Shown here: positions 26,256-34,102 of the stretch, one piece after another
Position numbering within the stretch: the first letter of the stretch is position 1
How the letters are laid out: every line of letters starts with the position of its first letter
Assembly: GCA_963851405.1 (NCBI GenBank)
Contig: CAWKPB010000003.1
Location: 56,229-120,228, forward strand
Reading direction: 5' to 3'
Origin: JANPBY01 sp963851405
GTDB taxonomy: Bacteria > Actinomycetota > Actinomycetes > DATJPE01
DNA length: 64,000 bases
Made by a program: the position numbers and the translations under genes
The notes under the pieces: model-generated
Databases searched by the model: none
What the model was told of the DNA's origin: nothing
What the model saw: only the letters and a program-made list of their open reading frames with translations

Positions 26256-26688
26256 GCTGTTCAAGGGTCTCGCGCATGGTCGTGCGGTTGTGCTCGCCGC
26301 GGTCGCCGACACCGGTGGCTACTCGAGACAGTGAACGGAGCAGGCGCCCTCGCTCGTCGGTGGTCGACTCGGTGACCAACGTGCCCCCTGAACCATCCGG
26401 CTCAAAGGTGTAGCGCCAATGCGCGATAGCCAGCCCTCGCGCGTTGGATCGAAAACTGAGCTCCTGACCGGGGATGGCCTTCTCGATCGTGCACGTGGTC
26501 TGCCAGGACCAAGGGCCCTGCCGGTTGAGGCCGCGAAACCGCACCCCGGGCCGTGCCTGTGTCGCGCCGTCAAGCCAGTGGACGCTGCGCGTTTCAGGGC
26601 TCCATTCGCCCATTCGCGGGAGGTCGGCGACCAGCGCGTAGACCTCGTCTGGGGCGGCCTTGATGGTCGCGGTCACGGAGATGGTCAT
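26212..26688 (-). CDS. SRPBCC (START-like) family protein
   Basis: A 158-residue ligand-binding helix-grip protein beginning MTISVTATIKAAPDEVYALVADLPRMGEWSPE, the standard polyketide-cyclase/dehydrase pattern. RYTFEPDGSGGTLVTE and a long C-terminal helix complete the fold. The ligand is unknown. ATG 26688 is clear. The 3' end overlaps the end of the chemoreceptor on the other strand by 44 bases. It is the last gene of a short minus-strand pair with the aminoglycoside-phosphotransferase-like gene, 22 bases away. Confidence 0.82.
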   Translation of the reverse strand: MTISVTATIKAAPDEVYALVADLPRMGEWSPETRSVHWLDGATQARPGVRFRGLNRQGPWSWQTTCTIEKAIPGQELSFRSNARGLAIAHWRYTFEPDGSGGTLVTESTTDERGRLLRSLSRVATGVGDRGEHNRTTMRETLEQLKRAAEGSHPDAPR

Positions 26689-26710
26689 GGGTTGGTCGCT
26701 CGGTGGGCCG

Positions 26711-27643
26711 TCACGTCTCGGGCTCCGACTCCTTCAGTCCGGTCTGTCGCTCGCCCACGACGCGCCGCAACTGTCGCCGGGCGAGTCTCTGGGCAGCGAG
26801 GTCCGGCCGATCATGGTCGCTGGCCAGACCGAAGTCCAAGAAGGCGAGGCCGAAGAAGGCCGCCCACCCTCGCGCGCGGGTCCAGGTGTCCGGGTCGACG
26901 GAGCCGTACCCCGCGCAGAGGTCCGCGTGGTGCTCGTTCTCGAAGAACCACCAGGCAGCCGAAAGATCGGTCGCCGGGTCGCCAGCAGTCATGTCCCCCC
27001 AATCGAGTATGGCGGCGAAGGCGCCGTCACGGACGAGCACGTTGCGCGGGTGCAGATCACCGTGCAGCCACACGCGCTGTTCGGAGGGTCGGATGTTGGC
27101 TGCGGTCGCGAAGACTGCCGCAGCAGCCTGAACGAGCGGCCCCTCAGCCCCCTCGTGGTGCAGCGCCAGCCACCCTTCGACGGCGGAGGATCGGTCCGCG
27201 AGGGGTACGCCGCGCAAGGGGTTGTCCGGTGCGTCCTCGGGTGCACTGATGTGAAGGGCCCGGAGAAATCTTCCGAGGGTGGCTGCCTCGCTGGGCCGAG
27301 GTGGTTCGTGTTCGGCTCGAACCCCCTCGAACCACGGCACGACGCTCCAGCACCAGGGGAAGGCCTCGCTCGGTCGCCCGGCGATGATGGCGGCAGGCAC
27401 GGGCAGTGGAAGCGTCGGAGCCAGGACGGGGAGCCAGATCTGCTCCTGAGCGTTGAACGACGCGGCGGCTGCTCGACGGGTGATCCGGACAGCATGGTCG
27501 TCGCCCAATCTCCACACCGCGTTGTCCCAGCCGTTGGCGAGGAACGACAGCGGCAGATCGGCGAACTCCGGAGCCTGCTCGGCCAGCAGCCGGCGCAGGA
27601 GCGGCTCGTCGATGTCGGCCTCGGCCGGCGGCGTACCCGTCAC
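26711..27643 (-). CDS. Aminoglycoside phosphotransferase (APH)-family kinase
   Basis: A 310-residue small-molecule kinase of the APH/choline-kinase fold. Nucleotide-binding strands LSFLANGWDNAVWRLGDDHAVRITRR are followed by the catalytic loop VWLHGDLHPRNVLV and the metal-binding AAILDWGDMTAGDPATDLS. Such genes in environmental actinobacteria often act on unknown metabolites, so antibiotic resistance should not be assumed. A GTG start at 27643 gives the usual N-terminus. It precedes the SRPBCC gene, possibly in an operon. Confidence 0.82.
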   Translation of the reverse strand: MTGTPPAEADIDEPLLRRLLAEQAPEFADLPLSFLANGWDNAVWRLGDDHAVRITRRAAAASFNAQEQIWLPVLAPTLPLPVPAAIIAGRPSEAFPWCWSVVPWFEGVRAEHEPPRPSEAATLGRFLRALHISAPEDAPDNPLRGVPLADRSSAVEGWLALHHEGAEGPLVQAAAAVFATAANIRPSEQRVWLHGDLHPRNVLVRDGAFAAILDWGDMTAGDPATDLSAAWWFFENEHHADLCAGYGSVDPDTWTRARGWAAFFGLAFLDFGLASDHDRPDLAAQRLARRQLRRVVGERQTGLKESEPET

Positions 27644-27939
27644 AGCCGAAGACTGGCAGACCTGCGGCCCAACGAATGCTCACGCGGCCGACGGGCTGTC
27701 GTCCCAGGGGTCACACAGGGTGGGGTTGAGGGACCGGGGTTGGCTGGCCCCGATGATCTGGCTGTGGCGGTCGGTGAAGACCCACCAGCCGTGACCGACA
27801 CTCCATCAGGTCAATAACTGTTCTTTGGAAACAAGGTTCGGCGTCGGTGATGGTGGTGGCCGGCTGGCGAGAATCGCGATCACAGGCGGGCTCCAACTCG
27901 GGTCCCTAGAGTGGTACGCCTGACCAGGAGGTGGTGGGG
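27644..27939. other. Intergenic region without a clear gene
   Basis: About 296 bases between divergent genes. The minus strand holds a 42-codon open stretch (27680-27805) without a start codon, ending in a tail with protein-like composition (HSQIIGASQPRSLNPTL). It could be a gene remnant but is too short to assign. A lower-GC patch near 27810-27835 may hold a promoter for the plus-strand VOC gene; I cannot identify boxes with confidence. AGGAG at 27926-27930 serves as ribosome binding site for the next gene. Confidence 0.35.
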
Positions 27940-28452
27940 ATGCCGAATCCCGCACAGCTCAAGCAGTTGGCCGCGCGACGTGCAGAGTTGCGAGACAGGC
28001 ACCTGCTGCCCGTGTCTGAGCGCCCGAGCTCTCCGGGTCGAGGGATTCATCACGCGGCCCTGATCTGCTCGGATGTGGAGACGACGATCGACTTCTACCA
28101 AGGCATCCTCGGGTTTCCGCTCGTCGAGCTGACCGAGAACCGTGACTACCCAGGGTCGTCGCACTTCTTCTTCGATCTGGGAAACAAGACCCTGCTTGGG
28201 TTCTTCGACTTCCCGGGCTTGGGGCTCCAGCCGGGGGTGGAGTCGATCGGCAGCGTGCAGCACGTCGCTATCTCTGCCGCGCGTGATCGGTGGGAGGAGG
28301 TCCAGTCCCGCCTCGACGATGCCGGAATCCCGTACGCCGGGCCCGATCTCGGCATCCCGGAGTCGATGTATTTCAAGGATCCCGACGGGATTCAGATCGA
28401 GCTGTTGAGTGACCCGCTGATGTACTTCGCCGGCCACCAGTTGGACGAGTAG
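27940..28452 (+). CDS. VOC family protein (glyoxalase/dioxygenase fold)
   Basis: A 170-residue vicinal-oxygen-chelate protein. Two beta-alpha-beta-beta-beta units are visible: GIHHAALICSDVETTIDFYQGILGFPLVE, and VQHVAISAARDRWEEVQSRLDDAGIPYAG ending with YFKDPDGIQIELLSD. Metal-binding candidates are the His of HHAA, the His of QHVA and the Glu of IQIEL. It may be a glyoxalase, a dioxygenase or a resistance protein; no substrate is evident. ATG 27940 is placed 10 bases after AGGAG. It is followed after three bases by the LLM oxidoreductase, so both are one unit. Confidence 0.85.
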   Translation: MPNPAQLKQLAARRAELRDRHLLPVSERPSSPGRGIHHAALICSDVETTIDFYQGILGFPLVELTENRDYPGSSHFFFDLGNKTLLGFFDFPGLGLQPGVESIGSVQHVAISAARDRWEEVQSRLDDAGIPYAGPDLGIPESMYFKDPDGIQIELLSDPLMYFAGHQLDE

Positions 28453-28455
28453 GCC

Positions 28456-29373
28456 ATGGACCTCGGCGTCGGCCTCCCAGTCTCGGGACCGTGGGCGATC
28501 CCCACCAACCTCCGCCAGGTTGCTTCCCGAGCAGAGGACCTGGGCTACCACTCTGTGTGGTCCTTCCAGCGATTGCTGCACCCAGTCGATGAGGACTGGG
28601 GTCCCATGTACCACGCGGTGCTCGATCCGATCTCGACCCTGGCGTACGTCGCTGGCTTCACCTCACGAGTCAGGCTCGGACTGGCCGTGGTCAACCTGCC
28701 CTTTTCCGCGCCGATCGTCTTGTCGAAAGCCCTGACCACCGTGGACATCGTCAGCGAGGGTCGCCTCGATGTGGGGCTCGGCCTCGGCTGGTCACGGCTG
28801 GAGTTCGAGGCCGCTGGCGTCTCCTGGGAACGACGCGGCGCCCGGGCTGAAGAGTTTGTCGCTTGCCTGAAGTCGATCTGGACCGAGCCGGAGGTGGAGT
28901 TCCAGGGCGAGTTCTACTCAGTACCACGCAGTCGGGTGGACCCGAAGCCGGTGCAGACCCCGTACCCCCCGCTACTCATGGGAGGCATGGCCGAGGTGGC
29001 GCTGCGCCGGATCGGACGGATCGCCGACGGTTGGATCAGCAGCAGCCGGGAGGACCTCCAGGCGATCGGCACTTCCATCGACGTCGTGCGAACAAGCGCA
29101 GCGGAGGCCGGGCGAGAGCCCGACGCGCTGCGTTTCGTCGTCCGCGGCGTGGTTCATTTGAGCAACACCGCGACCGGCGCTCAGGGCGATGCACGCACGC
29201 CCTTGCAAGGGAACGCCGACGAGATCCGTTCGGACCTGGCCGCGCTGGCCGGACGCGGTGTCACGGAAGTGTTCTTGGACCTCAACTGGGATCTCGACAC
29301 CGTGAACGAGCCCGACGCTGAAGTTGCGCTCGAACGAGCAGAACGTCTGCTCACCGAGTTTGCGCCCGAGTGA
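28456..29373 (+). CDS. LLM-class, probably F420-dependent oxidoreductase
   Basis: A 305-residue luciferase-like TIM-barrel oxidoreductase. The pattern SRAEDLGYHSVWSFQRLLHP, TSRVRLGLAVVNLPFSAPIVLSKALTTVDIVSEGRLDVGLGLGWS and YPPLLMGGMAEVALRRIGRIADGW is that of the actinobacterial LLM family, most of which use coenzyme F420. The substrate is unknown. The ATG at 28456 follows the VOC stop after three bases, suggesting the two act in one catabolic or detoxifying step. Confidence 0.88.
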   Translation: MDLGVGLPVSGPWAIPTNLRQVASRAEDLGYHSVWSFQRLLHPVDEDWGPMYHAVLDPISTLAYVAGFTSRVRLGLAVVNLPFSAPIVLSKALTTVDIVSEGRLDVGLGLGWSRLEFEAAGVSWERRGARAEEFVACLKSIWTEPEVEFQGEFYSVPRSRVDPKPVQTPYPPLLMGGMAEVALRRIGRIADGWISSSREDLQAIGTSIDVVRTSAAEAGREPDALRFVVRGVVHLSNTATGAQGDARTPLQGNADEIRSDLAALAGRGVTEVFLDLNWDLDTVNEPDAEVALERAERLLTEFAPE

Positions 29374-29395
29374 TTCTGCGCGATGGCCCCGATCT

Positions 29396-29923
29396 TCACG
29401 CCCAACGGAACCGAGTCACGTCGGTCGGGAAGGTCACCCACGCAAGGGCTTTCGTGGGGCTGAATACGCACAGGCCCCCCGCGTGTTCGCCCTCCCACGC
29501 ATCTGGCTCGGGTGAGTAGCCCTCCGTCGCATATTTCGTGAATGCCGCAGACAGTCGGGCTCCGAACTCAGGACCGGGCGGTCTGGCCGGGCTCGCGATG
29601 CCCTCGACGATGACTGCGTGCTTGCCGTCCTCGAGGTGCAGGGTGCAGGCCCCGTTCCCGCTCAGGTTCTGAGCATGGCGAGTCTGCGGGGAACCGTCGT
29701 ACCAAAGCACGCCGTCCACCCACACGCCCCAGCGAGGAACGACGTGGGGTCGCCCGTCCGGCCGGGTGGTGGCCAACCAGTAGATGGGCGCCTGAATCAG
29801 GCGCTGCTCCACCGTGGCCCACGTCAGAAGTCCTTCGGTGTCGCTCGGCACCCCGTAGCCCTCGGGCATCTTCGGGCGATCCACTCTCGGCTCATGCTTC
29901 ACCGCCTCAGTGAATTCGGCCAC
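29396..29923 (-). CDS. Pyridoxamine 5'-phosphate oxidase-like (split beta-barrel) protein
   Basis: A 175-residue flavin- or F420-binding protein. The strand pattern IYWLATTRPDGRPHVVPRWGVWVDGVLWYDG, followed by NLSGNGACTLHLEDGKHAVIVEGIA, is typical of PNPOx-like reductases of actinobacteria. The end segment GLCVFSPTKALAWVTFPTDVTRFRW closes the barrel. GTG 29923 (AEFTEAVKHEP) is the most likely start, three bases downstream of the DinB gene, so the genes are coupled. Its substrate is unknown. Confidence 0.85.
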   Translation of the reverse strand: MAEFTEAVKHEPRVDRPKMPEGYGVPSDTEGLLTWATVEQRLIQAPIYWLATTRPDGRPHVVPRWGVWVDGVLWYDGSPQTRHAQNLSGNGACTLHLEDGKHAVIVEGIASPARPPGPEFGARLSAAFTKYATEGYSPEPDAWEGEHAGGLCVFSPTKALAWVTFPTDVTRFRWA

Positions 29924-29925
29924 CG

Positions 29926-30513
29926 CTAGGCACCAGGCATGGGGTAGGCCCCGGAGACCGGCCACCAGCCTGCTGGCGGGTCTTCGCCGACTCGCCCGTC
30001 GATCGACTCCCGGAGCAGATCGGCGTGCCCGGTGTGCCGCCCGTACTCCTCGACTAGGTCGAAGATCAGCCGGCGCAGGCTGGCCTGGCGACCGTCGTCG
30101 TCGCGGGCCTGGACGAGCTGGTCGAGGCCGCCATCTGCCACCGCGCTCACGGAGATCGTGCGGGCCTGCGCGACCGCTGCGTCGTAGAGGACGTACAGGT
30201 CCTCGGCGCCATCGGCGGCGGCCGACGCGAAGTCCCAACCGGGGTTGGCCTCCCAGTCGACCTCTTCCCACGGGTCGCCCGGTGACTCGCCCGCCAGCTT
30301 GAACTGGAAGTAGAAGGCTTCGACGAAGGCCAGGTGCTTGAGCAGCGACCCGATGGTCAACGCAGAAACGCCGACGGTGGCGCGCAGGCTTTGGTCGTCG
30401 AGGCCATCGGCCTTCCAGCGGAATGTGGTGCGCAGCCGGTCTAAGGCCCCGAACAGGTGCTCGGCCTCGCTTCCGGCGAGTGGCGGTTCCCAGGGATGGT
30501 CAGTCGTCGACAT
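29926..30513 (-). CDS. DinB/DUF664 family protein
   Basis: A 195-residue four-helix-bundle protein. Histidines in SLLKHLAFVEAFYF and in the C-terminal helix LVEEYGRHTGHADLLRE provide the metal-binding triad of the DinB/YfiT superfamily. Members include mycothiol- or bacillithiol-dependent transferases, so a mycothiol-linked detoxification role is possible here but unproven. ATG 30513 is clear. It leads the adjacent PNPOx-like gene. Confidence 0.85.
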   Translation of the reverse strand: MSTTDHPWEPPLAGSEAEHLFGALDRLRTTFRWKADGLDDQSLRATVGVSALTIGSLLKHLAFVEAFYFQFKLAGESPGDPWEEVDWEANPGWDFASAAADGAEDLYVLYDAAVAQARTISVSAVADGGLDQLVQARDDDGRQASLRRLIFDLVEEYGRHTGHADLLRESIDGRVGEDPPAGWWPVSGAYPMPGA

Positions 30514-30600
30514 CTCGGCACCCTAGGCCGCCGGAGTGCGTTGACGCCGTGGAAGGTAAGAAGAGACGCCAAATCCAGTCGGTCGGGCCATTCGCGTTGG

Positions 30601-31062
30601 CTAGTCCTCGATGACGTCCAACCCCTGTTCGCGCAGCAGCGTGAGGTGGTCCAGCATGCCCTTCAACACCTCCGGGGAGTGTCCCTCCCAGTCCTGCACC
30701 TCTGAGACGACCCGCAGCGGATACCGGGTCCGGTAGGACCGGGTGGGGTTGCCAGGAAATCTCTTGTTGGTCACGTTGGGGTCGTCCTCGAAGGGTCCCA
30801 GCGGCTCCACCTCATAGATGTGCCCGCGCTCCTCGATCCCTGCCAGCGCAGTCGCCAGCTCCGCCCCCCAGGCGGCTGTCTCCACGAGGGCGGCGAAGTA
30901 GATGTTGTTCGACACTCGGCCCGCGTGGAAGTTGGAGCCGTAGCCGGGGACCAGGTCATCGCCGACCGTGAGCGGGGACTTCGTCCCGTGGTAGAAGGGC
31001 CCCGCGATGTGGTCGCAACGGTCATAGGTCACCGGGGTGTCGGTGGTGTCGTCCCCGTCCAT
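30601..31062 (-). CDS. arr: NAD(+)--rifampin ADP-ribosyltransferase (Arr)
   Basis: Arr inactivates rifamycins by ADP-ribosylating the ansa chain. The 153-residue protein shows the family signature FYHGTKSPLTVGDDLVPGYGSNF near residues 23-46, VSNNIYFAALVETAAWGAELA, YEVEPLGPFEDDPNVTNKRFPGNPTRSYRT and a C-terminal VSEVQDWEG. The size is close to known Arr proteins. I chose ATG 31062 (MDGDDTTDTPV). It sits in a minus-strand block with MsrA, a YciI-like protein, DinB and a PNPOx-like protein, with 17 bases to the YciI gene upstream. Confidence 0.92.
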   Translation of the reverse strand: MDGDDTTDTPVTYDRCDHIAGPFYHGTKSPLTVGDDLVPGYGSNFHAGRVSNNIYFAALVETAAWGAELATALAGIEERGHIYEVEPLGPFEDDPNVTNKRFPGNPTRSYRTRYPLRVVSEVQDWEGHSPEVLKGMLDHLTLLREQGLDVIED

Positions 31063-31079
31063 GGCTGGCCTCGGCCCGT

Positions 31080-31445
31080 TCAGTCCCGGGGACCTGACGG
31101 CTGGGGCTTGAATCGGCGGACCTGTTGGGGCCAGCCGCACGCCTCCGCGATCTTGGCGGCCCACATCTTTGCGGTCTCGTCATCTGCCACGTCCACCACC
31201 GTGAGCCCGCCCAGCCATTCCTTGGTCTCGACGAAGGGTCCATCGGTGATCAGCAGGGCACCGCTGGTCGCGTCTGCGGTGTAGATCGGTCCGTCCTCTT
31301 CCTCGAGCCCTCCAGCGAAGACGTACGCGCCCGCCGCCCTTATCTCGTCCACGACCGCCATGGCGAGCGGTCCTCGTGAGCGGAACCATTCCTCGCTGTG
31401 GTCGCCCACCCATTGCTGGTTGAAGAAGATGAGGTACTGGGTCAT
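31080..31445 (-). CDS. YciI/DGPF-domain protein
   Basis: A 121-residue dimeric ferredoxin-like protein with the YCII-related signature: MTQYLIFFNQQW at the start, GAYVFAGGLEEEDGPIYT, then LITDGPFVETKEWLGGLTVVDVADDETAKMWA. The DGPF box (ITDGPF) is clear. These proteins often accompany sigma factors or detoxification genes and have a putative His-Asp catalytic pair, but no reaction is established. ATG 31445 is preceded by GGAG about ten bases away on the coding strand. Confidence 0.85.
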   Translation of the reverse strand: MTQYLIFFNQQWVGDHSEEWFRSRGPLAMAVVDEIRAAGAYVFAGGLEEEDGPIYTADATSGALLITDGPFVETKEWLGGLTVVDVADDETAKMWAAKIAEACGWPQQVRRFKPQPSGPRD

Positions 31446-31492
31446 GACTGCTCCTCTGCCTGCGCGGAAAGCCGTCTGAGCTGGAGGTGGCT

Positions 31493-32137
31493 TCAGTCCT
31501 CGTCGGGGTAGGCGACGCCGGTCGACGAGTGGCAGTCGTACCCGTGCGGCACTTTGTGCAGGTATTGCTGGTGGTGGTCCTCGGCGTAGTAGAACGTCGG
31601 CGCGGCCATGGCCTCGGTGGTGATCGGGTCCAGGCCGTTCGCGTCGAGGGCTCGCTGGTAGATCGCCTTGCTGCGCTCATAGGTCTGGCGCTGCTCGTCG
31701 TTCACCCAGTAGACGGCCGATCGGTATTGCGTGCCGACATCGTTGGCCTGGCGGAACCCCTGGGTCGGGTCGTGGATGGTCCAAAAGACTCGGAGCAACT
31801 GCTCGTAGGTGACCACGCTCGGGTCGAACACGACCAGAACCGCCTCGGTGTGTCCGGTTCGTCCGGTGCACACCTCCTCGTAGGTCGCGTGGGGGGTGTA
31901 GCCGCCCTGGTACCCGACGGCGGTGGAGTAGACGCCCGGCACCTGCCAGAACTTGCGCTCGGCGCCCCAGAAACAACCGAGCCCGAAGTACGCGACCTCG
32001 TAACCATCCGGCCAGGGCGCGAACAGCGGCGTTCCCAGGGCCGCGTGGGTCGCTCCGACTTGGAAGGGGCGTTCCGTGCGCCCGGGGAGCGCGGCGTCGG
32101 CTTCAACCAGCTGGGACTTGCGGGTGCTGAACAGCAT
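31493..32137 (-). CDS. msrA: Peptide-methionine (S)-S-oxide reductase MsrA
   Basis: MsrA repairs oxidised methionine. The catalytic Cys55 is in VAYFGLGCFWGAERKFWQVPGV, followed by STAVGYQGGYTPHATYEEVCTGRTGHTEAV and GTQYRSAVYW, all strongly conserved. The 214-residue length includes the usual actinobacterial N-terminal extension. I chose ATG 32137 because GGAAGG lies eight bases upstream; an alternative ATG at 32152 lacks a binding site. It heads the minus-strand block that includes arr. Confidence 0.95.
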   Translation of the reverse strand: MLFSTRKSQLVEADAALPGRTERPFQVGATHAALGTPLFAPWPDGYEVAYFGLGCFWGAERKFWQVPGVYSTAVGYQGGYTPHATYEEVCTGRTGHTEAVLVVFDPSVVTYEQLLRVFWTIHDPTQGFRQANDVGTQYRSAVYWVNDEQRQTYERSKAIYQRALDANGLDPITTEAMAAPTFYYAEDHHQQYLHKVPHGYDCHSSTGVAYPDED

Positions 32138-32235
32138 CAGTGGGCCTTCCATGGGTCGCGGATCACCGACGACAACGCTCCATCGCGCGCTTGTGTTCCG
32201 CTCAATGATTACGGCGTTCTGACCGAAGAAACGCC

Positions 32236-34092
32236 GTGGGGGTTTCACGTATCAGCCTGGGCCTGGCCGGCCTCGGACTGTTCACGCTGGCCTCGATTCT
32301 CGGCGTCCGTGGATCTGCTGAGGGCGACGCCGACATGCGCCGGATCGACTCGCAAGTGGCGGCAGGCGTAGAGGCGGCCCGATCAGACCTCGAGCACGTC
32401 TTCGATCGGGCCGAGCTGGCGGCCCGGATCCAGGCCAACGGCCGGACCCGAGAGGCCATCAAGGGGACCGCAGCGGAGTTCGCGTTCGCAGCCCGCTCGC
32501 TGGACGCTCTGGTTGGGGTAGACCCGCGCTCGTTCTCCTCCGCCGCACTGGTCGACTCCGACGGCCGAGTCGTCGTGGCCACTACCACCGGCGAACGGCC
32601 CGCCGATCTCTTGCCGGCCGCTGGCTCGGCGGTGCGCTCTGCCCCGCATCCTGGGCCGACGGGTGATGAGGTGATCACCACGGCCGTGGGCCTTCCGGTC
32701 GTGGACGGTGCCGTCCCCGGCTCGATCCAGGTAGACACGCCGGTGGCCGCCCTGACCCAGGCCCTCAACCGACCCCTGAGCCCGGACTCCGCCACCCAGG
32801 TCCGCACCGGGGAGGGGCTGGTCATCACCTCGAGCGGTGATGCACGTGATGGGGGGTACGGCTTGGTCACTGGTCGTGGGTTGCTCAAATCCACAGCGGG
32901 TACGGCGTTGTTCGTGGAGGTGGCCCAGGCCGCGCCCGCGACCGGCGCGGGGACCCTGACCCCGTTCAGTGTTGGTCTGGCCGTCGCGGGTTTAGGTCTG
33001 ATGGCGGGCGCCGTCATCGCCTGGTGGCGGTCGTTGCGTGAGGAGCGAGCGGCCCGACAACGTGCGGTCGCCGAACGCGACCGACTCTCACTCCACATGG
33101 ATGACATGTCCGAGGTCCTGGCTCGCGCCGGTGCGGGCGATCTGGGAGTCCACCTCCCGACCGACATCAACGACCCTCGAGTTGCCACGTTGGCTCGGTC
33201 CTTCGACGACACGTTGGCCCGGCTGCGCACGCTGGTGGCTCAAGCGCAGGACAACGGGGTGACCCTCGGCACGGCCGCCACCGAGCTGAGAGCCGCCTCG
33301 ACTCAGCAGGCGGCTGCCGCGTCCCAGCAGTCGATGATGGTCATGGAGACGACTGCGACCATCCAGGAGCTCGCGGCAACCGCGGCGCAGATCGCGCAGA
33401 CCTCCGAACAGGTCGCTGAAGCTGCTCGGGAGACCCTTCGCTTGACCGAGCACGGCTATCAGGCCGTGTCGCAGTCGGTCGAGACCATGGAGGACATCTC
33501 GGCCCGGGTTGAGCGGGTCTCCGGCCATGCCGTGTCGTTGGGCCAGCGCACCCAGGAGATCGGACGCATCGTCGCGGTGATCGACGAACTGGCGGACCAG
33601 ACCAATTTGCTCGCTTTGAACGCAGCCATCGAGGCGGCGCGAGCGGGGGAGCACGGGCGCGGCTTCGCCGTCGTCGCTCTGGAGGTTCGCAAGCTCGCCG
33701 AGCGGGCGAGTGAAGCGACCGGACGGATCCAGGCGATCGTCGTGGAGATCCAAGCCGAGACCAGCGCCACCATTCTGGCCACTGATACGGGAGCGGCCAA
33801 AGTCCGGCAGGGCGTTCAACTGGCCCGCGAGGTCGCCGAGGCTCTGGACGACATCGCCGAGATGGTCGACGAGACGACCACCGCGACCCGCGAGATCTCG
33901 GTGGCGACTCAGCAGCAGCGCTCGGCCTCGGAGCAAGTGGTCGTGGCCATGACTCAGGTCACCGATGCCTCCCAGTCCTACGCCGTCGGTTCGCAGCAAA
34001 CGGCGGCTTCGGCGGACGAGCTGGCCGCGGTCGCGCTCAAGATGCGTGGATCCATCGAGACGTTCAACGTGGACATGGGCCCTGCCGACTAG
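32236..34092 (+). CDS. Methyl-accepting chemotaxis protein 2
   Basis: A 618-residue chemoreceptor. TM1 is near residues 5-24 (ISLGLAGLGLFTLASILGV). The external sensor of about 215 residues has a single Cache-like outline (FSSAALVDSDGRVVVATTT). TM2 is near 243-263 (GLAVAGLGLMAGAVIAWW), then a HAMP-like segment SEVLARAGAGDLGVHLPTD and a signalling coiled coil with tip DELADQTNLLALNAAIEAAR near residue 455. The cytoplasmic half is closely related to receptor 1 (24213); the sensor is not. GTG 32236 was chosen from the hydrophobic start. No chemotaxis kinase or adaptor gene is in the window. Confidence 0.9.
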   Translation: MGVSRISLGLAGLGLFTLASILGVRGSAEGDADMRRIDSQVAAGVEAARSDLEHVFDRAELAARIQANGRTREAIKGTAAEFAFAARSLDALVGVDPRSFSSAALVDSDGRVVVATTTGERPADLLPAAGSAVRSAPHPGPTGDEVITTAVGLPVVDGAVPGSIQVDTPVAALTQALNRPLSPDSATQVRTGEGLVITSSGDARDGGYGLVTGRGLLKSTAGTALFVEVAQAAPATGAGTLTPFSVGLAVAGLGLMAGAVIAWWRSLREERAARQRAVAERDRLSLHMDDMSEVLARAGAGDLGVHLPTDINDPRVATLARSFDDTLARLRTLVAQAQDNGVTLGTAATELRAASTQQAAAASQQSMMVMETTATIQELAATAAQIAQTSEQVAEAARETLRLTEHGYQAVSQSVETMEDISARVERVSGHAVSLGQRTQEIGRIVAVIDELADQTNLLALNAAIEAARAGEHGRGFAVVALEVRKLAERASEATGRIQAIVVEIQAETSATILATDTGAAKVRQGVQLAREVAEALDDIAEMVDETTTATREISVATQQQRSASEQVVVAMTQVTDASQSYAVGSQQTAASADELAAVALKMRGSIETFNVDMGPAD

Positions 34093-34102
34093 CCTCTCGG
34101 AT

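Noticed and set aside
27680..27805. A minus-strand 42-codon stretch that reads like a protein tail
   Set aside because: It has no start codon, an upstream in-frame stop and no recognisable family. It may be a remnant but cannot be supported as a gene.
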